NCBI GenBank assembly: GCA_020053305.1
Contig: JAGVNJ010000064.1
Location: 36,111 to 100,110 of the forward strand
Direction: 5' to 3'
DNA from: Candidatus Edwardsiibacteriota bacterium
Lineage (GTDB): Bacteria > Edwardsbacteria > AC1 > EtOH8
DNA: 64,000 nucleotides
The notes under the pieces were generated by a model, which had not been told where the DNA came from, did no database searches, and saw nothing but the letters and a program-made list of their open reading frames with translations. The translations under genes were made by a program, and so were the position numbers. Shown in pieces: positions 60,466 through 64,000 of this stretch (positions are counted from its first letter, which is position 1; the number at the start of each line of letters is the position of its first letter).

Positions 60466-63400
60466 TTACCTTACTATCAACAGCTTCTTGGTGGAACTGA
60501 AGTCTCCCGCCTGCAAGCGATAGAAGTAAATGCCGTTGGGCAGGGTATTGCCGCTCCAGCTTATCTGGTGATAGCCGGCCGGCTTGCTGCCGATGTCGAA
60601 TCTCTTTATCACTTGACCAACCACGTTGTATACCGTCAGGCTGACCTTGGATTCCCTCGGCAGCTGGTACTTGAAAGTGGTCTGCCCCTTGGATGGGTTG
60701 GGATAGGCATTCTGCAGGGCGAAGGCCCCGGGAATGGCCGCTGTCGGCTGTCCGGCCACTCCGGTCAGCTCCAGGGCCTTGAAGCCATAAACGCTTGAGG
60801 CGGCGTTGTTCCAGCTGGAATCCCGGGCTATAACCCAGTAATCCACTGACACCGTGTCATAAGCCCCCAAAACCTGCGCCGGTATCACGGCCTCAAAGGT
60901 ATCGGCCGACACAAAAGACATGTCCAGGGTATCCGCCGTTCCGCCGTTGATCTGATACAGTAACTTGACGTGCGATAACAGCTGGTTGTCGCTTACCACC
61001 GCCTTGATGGAGTAAGGACCGTAGGGGGCGGTGGCGTCGTCGCCCAGGGAGTCTACATATGAGATCACCGGAGGCTCGGCCTCTATATGCTGCAGGTCCC
61101 AGTCGGTCAGCTTGGCATAGATATCGAAACCCTTCATCCGGCGGTTGTCGTCCCAGCTGAACAGTATCCGCTGGTCGGTGCAGGCCACCCGCTTGCCGCC
61201 CCAGAAATACCGGTTGGACAAAGTTGTTCCGTTGACCACCACGTTGCCGCCGGCCGGAACGCCGTCCACGTATTTTTGGGCCATTATCTGGGCCACATTG
61301 CCGTTGGGGTCGTTCCGGTAATCCTCCCAGGATATTACCACATTGTGCCCGTCCGGCGACAGTGACACGCTGGGATAATAGTGATACGCCACCCCTTGGG
61401 CATCGTCGTTGACTATGAAATTGCCGCCTATAGTATCGCCATTGGCCTTGTATAACTGGGCATAGATGTCGGAGTACGACCCGTCGAAGCGGTAGTCTTC
61501 CCAGGTTATAATGAAACCGCTGTCCGACATGGCCACGCTGGGCGAGTATTGGTAATACCCGCCGTCATCCACCAAGAAGTTACCGCCTATGGTGTCGCCG
61601 TTGGATTTGAAAAGTTGGGCATAGATATCCCAGTTGCCATTGCGGTAGTCATACCAGGTGATCACAAAGCCGCTATCGTTTGATGCTACAATCGGAGTAT
61701 ATTGGTAATTGCCGCCGTCGTCCACCAGGAAGTTGCCGCCGATGGTGTCGCCGTTGGCCTTGTAAAGCTGGGCGTAAATATCGGCATTGCCGTTGCGGTA
61801 GTCGAACCAGGTGATCATAAAGCCGCTGTCGGTGGCCGCCACGTCGGGGCAATATCCGCTGCTGCTGCCGTTTCTGACCAGGAAGTTGCCGCCCGTTGGC
61901 GCCCCGGCCGAATCAAATATTTGGGCATAGACTACTCCATTCCAGCTCATGTCGTAGCCGTACCAAGCCACCACAAATCCGCCGCCCGGCAAAAAGGCCG
62001 CCCTGGGATCGTAGCCGTAGCGGCGAACCGCCGACAGGGTATCGTTGATGATGAAGTTGGCCCCCACCGGGTTGCCAGCCGCATCGTATAACTGGCCATA
62101 CTGGTCCACCATGTTCCAGTTGCCGTCATCGTTCCGCAGATCATACCACACCGCCACTGACCGGCCGGACTGGTCCATGGCCACCGAGGCATCCCACTGC
62201 TCGGCCGTTCCGCTATCGTTGTTGGCCATGAAGTTAGCGCCCATGGTTGTGCCTGCCGCATCATAGCGCTGGCAGAAGATGTCGTAATTGCCGCTGGGAT
62301 TGTAACGGTTGTCGTACCAAACCACTACGAACCCGTTGTCATTGGCGGCGATACTGGGGTCGTAGCAATAGATGGAGGTAGTGTCGTTCACAATGAAGTT
62401 GCTTCCCACTGCCAAGCCGGTTGCATCATAACGCTGGGCGTAGGCGTCCCAGTAGCTGCCGCTGCGGTAGTCGTACCAGGTGATCACGAAACCGCTGTCT
62501 GTAGACGCCACATTGGAGGCACCCCAGGTGTATTGATCGTAGCTTGTGGCATCATCGTTCACCAAAAAGTTGCCGCCCAGGGTGTCGCCTGCGGCGTCAA
62601 AGCTCTGGGCGTAAATATCCCCGTTGCCATTGCGGTAATCGTACCAGGCGACCATAAACCCGTTGCCGTTGGCCGCCACGCTGGGGCACCAAGGATTATT
62701 GCTCCCGCCGTCGTTCACCTTAAAGTTGCCGCCCAGGGTGTCGCCATTGGCTTTAAAGCGCTGGGCGTAGATGTCCCAACCGCTGCCGCTGCGGATATCA
62801 TCCCAGGTGATCACAAACCCGCTGTCGCTGACGGCCACGCTGGGATAATACTGGTCGTAGCCCGACACATCGTCATTCACCAGGAAGTTGCCGCCCATAG
62901 CCGTTCCCGAAGCGTCGTAGCGCTGGGCATAGATGTCATAACTGCTCCAGCTGCGGTAGTCGTACCAGGCGATTACAAACCCGCTGTCGTTGGCCGCAAT
63001 GCTGGGACTGTAGCAATAGCTGGCAACATCGTTTACCAGAAAATTTCCGCCCACGGCTGTGCCGGTCGAAGTATAACGCTGGGCATAAATATCTTCTTGG
63101 CCGTTGCGGTAATCATACCAGGTCACCACGAACCCATTCCCGCATGCGGCTATGGCCGGTTCATAAGCGTAATTGCCGGTGAAGTCATTGATCAGAAAAT
63201 CATCCCCCACCGGATTGCCTAAATAATCAAAAAGATGGCCGAAGATCTGGTAGTCATAGCTGTTGCGCTCGTCGTACCACACCACCATCATCTCTCCGGT
63301 GGGCAGCAGGGCCGCCTTGGGGTCGTACTGGTAGCCGGCGGAGTAGCCGATGCCGGTGATGTCGTCATTCACCAGAAAGTCGTCCTTCACCAGGCCCTTG

Positions 63401-63678
63401 ATGGCCGGCCGGGGCTGAGCCGGGCCGCCCTTGCGGGGTGCGGCCTTTACTTTTTTGGCAAAATCCGGGCGCTTGGGATCCAGGCCATCCGTCCGTCCGG
63501 GCATCCGGGGTCCATTCGGTTGCTGCTTGAGCTGGGCCGGCTGCTGTTTCTGGGCCTGGGGCCCTTTGTGCCGCAGGTGCGGCGGCAATGGCTTGCCGTC
63601 TGTTCCCAGCTCCGGCTTGGCCCAGGCCAGGCCGGCGGCCAGGGTCAGCGCCAGAACCAACATTACTTTCCTTGACAT
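60466..63678 (-). CDS. Large surface protein with 14 propeller-like repeats and sorting domain
   Basis: The 1070-residue protein has a signal peptide (MSRKVMLVLALTLAAGLAWA) and a Lys/Gln/Pro-rich segment (about 22-90). Fourteen repeats of about 50 residues then run from about 105 to 830, each with a core such as SGFVITWYDYRNGNWDIYAQ and GGNFLVNDD. Fourteen units suit two seven-bladed propellers. A beta-sandwich (about 850-965) follows, then a type A sorting domain: LQNAYPNPSKGQTTFKY, SLTVYNVVGQVIKRF, NGIYFYRLQAG, then STKKLLIVR. It is probably exported by a type IX-like route. The ligand is unknown. Confidence 0.8.
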   Translation of the reverse strand: MSRKVMLVLALTLAAGLAWAKPELGTDGKPLPPHLRHKGPQAQKQQPAQLKQQPNGPRMPGRTDGLDPKRPDFAKKVKAAPRKGGPAQPRPAIKGLVKDDFLVNDDITGIGYSAGYQYDPKAALLPTGEMMVVWYDERNSYDYQIFGHLFDYLGNPVGDDFLINDFTGNYAYEPAIAACGNGFVVTWYDYRNGQEDIYAQRYTSTGTAVGGNFLVNDVASYCYSPSIAANDSGFVIAWYDYRSWSSYDIYAQRYDASGTAMGGNFLVNDDVSGYDQYYPSVAVSDSGFVITWDDIRSGSGWDIYAQRFKANGDTLGGNFKVNDGGSNNPWCPSVAANGNGFMVAWYDYRNGNGDIYAQSFDAAGDTLGGNFLVNDDATSYDQYTWGASNVASTDSGFVITWYDYRSGSYWDAYAQRYDATGLAVGSNFIVNDTTSIYCYDPSIAANDNGFVVVWYDNRYNPSGNYDIFCQRYDAAGTTMGANFMANNDSGTAEQWDASVAMDQSGRSVAVWYDLRNDDGNWNMVDQYGQLYDAAGNPVGANFIINDTLSAVRRYGYDPRAAFLPGGGFVVAWYGYDMSWNGVVYAQIFDSAGAPTGGNFLVRNGSSSGYCPDVAATDSGFMITWFDYRNGNADIYAQLYKANGDTIGGNFLVDDGGNYQYTPIVASNDSGFVITWYDYRNGNWDIYAQLFKSNGDTIGGNFLVDDGGYYQYSPSVAMSDSGFIITWEDYRFDGSYSDIYAQLYKANGDTIGGNFIVNDDAQGVAYHYYPSVSLSPDGHNVVISWEDYRNDPNGNVAQIMAQKYVDGVPAGGNVVVNGTTLSNRYFWGGKRVACTDQRILFSWDDNRRMKGFDIYAKLTDWDLQHIEAEPPVISYVDSLGDDATAPYGPYSIKAVVSDNQLLSHVKLLYQINGGTADTLDMSFVSADTFEAVIPAQVLGAYDTVSVDYWVIARDSSWNNAASSVYGFKALELTGVAGQPTAAIPGAFALQNAYPNPSKGQTTFKYQLPRESKVSLTVYNVVGQVIKRFDIGSKPAGYHQISWSGNTLPNGIYFYRLQAGDFSSTKKLLIVR

Positions 63679-63738
63679 AGCGACTCCTTTTATTAGGTTA
63701 AGTTAATGGATTGTGCGTTTCCCGGATAATCAGGCTGT

Positions 63739-63767
63739 ATTTTATCAAATCCCCGGCCTCTTTACAA
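63739..63767 (-). promoter_or_regulatory. Probable promoter of the surface propeller gene
   Basis: The minus strand has TTGTAA at 63767-63762, a 17-base spacer and TAAAAT at 63744-63739, about 60 bases before the start codon, which has an AAAGGAG site. Confidence 0.5.
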
Positions 63768-63803
63768 CTAAAATATGTTAGGCCCATTAACCGGACCGGA
63801 GCA

Positions 63804-63831
63804 AACAAAAAAGCCCCGCCTTTGGCGGGGC
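63804..63831 (-). terminator. Intrinsic terminator for a gene beyond the window
   Basis: GCCCCGCC and GGCGGGGC form a stem with a three-base loop, followed on the minus strand by TTTTTTGTTTG. It would end a transcript coming from the right of the window. The stem is nearly the same as at 60412-60442. Confidence 0.8.
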
Positions 63832-63832
63832 A

Positions 63833-64000
63833 TACATACCTGCAGGGGAGGGTTTCAAACCCGCCCTACGGTATACACATTCGCAACCCCCCCCCCCTCC
63901 GCCAGACTGTGTCATAATCGGAGCGGGAAGTAGGATAAAAGGCAAGTTGGGGTTGAGATATCAGTAACTTGACTTATCGGCGGGAAAATGTTGCTGTAAA
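63833..64000. other. Right-edge spacer with palindrome and poly-C tract
   Basis: No gene is seen. A GGGTTTCAAACCC palindrome with the GCCCTAC end lies at 63845-63870, and a run of ten C bases lies near 63889-63898. Confidence 0.5.

Noticed and set aside
63889-63898. Phase-variation tract in the poly-C run
   Set aside because: The run of C is not inside or directly upstream of a visible gene, so no switch can be argued from this window.

Overview
The window looks like a chromosomal segment of an uncultivated Gram-negative bacterium, most likely from the FCB superphylum or a neighbouring candidate phylum. The evidence is two TonB-dependent receptors with a carboxypeptidase-regulatory-like N-terminal domain, a PorV-like outer membrane protein, and four exported proteins ending in a type IX-like C-terminal sorting domain. 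This placement is inference; no rRNA, tRNA or taxonomic marker is present. Almost every gene is on the minus strand. The clearest exception is a short plus-strand gene for a double-glycine leader peptide. Promoters I can read fit an ordinary sigma-70 pattern (TTGACA-like, 17-base spacer, TATAAT-like).

Layout from left to right. 1-4055: riboflavin operon ribD-ribE-ribBA-ribH behind an FMN riboswitch, with its promoter and attenuator terminator. 4080-9522: ftsY, a CorA-type transporter and smc. 9523-23730: an export and outer-membrane cluster (two TonB receptors, a PorV-like barrel, sorted surface proteins, a PEGA lipoprotein) plus the remnant of another sorted protein. 23800-27134: two small membrane proteins, then three Roadblock/DUF4388-type proteins. 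27232-29932: an octanoyl/lipoyl transferase and a membrane TPR protein. 30071-33707: a MutL-family (glutamate mutase L) ASKHA protein with two companions. 33750-34500: a frameshifted paralogue and, divergently, the leader peptide with its own promoter, ribosome site and terminator. 34756-39664: a seven-repeat LVIVD propeller protein, a coiled-coil protein, a lone nucleotidyltransferase and gcvPB, with a broken copy of the gcvPB 3' end. 39776-41899: a two-repeat remnant of a type I-C-like CRISPR array beside a HEAT-like and a DGQHR-domain protein. 42127-43340: a TPR protein overlapping a small acidic protein. 43813-53595: branched-chain amino-acid ABC transporter genes livH, livM, livG and livF, spread out among unrelated genes including an Mrr-type nuclease, RluE and a metallophosphoesterase. 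53901-59929: oligoendopeptidase F, glycogen phosphorylase and a glycosyltransferase. 60466-63678: a surface protein with 14 propeller-like repeats and a sorting domain.

Spacers are crowded with short interspersed palindromic and AT-rich repeats. Some have entered coding sequence: a linker in ftsY, a linker in the LVIVD protein, and a stretch of the phosphoesterase.

Best candidates for something new: the self-contained double-glycine peptide unit at 34194-34499; the Roadblock/DUF4388 trio that shares a C-terminal domain and has no GTPase partner here; the MutL cassette; and the DGQHR/HEAT pair next to a CRISPR scar.
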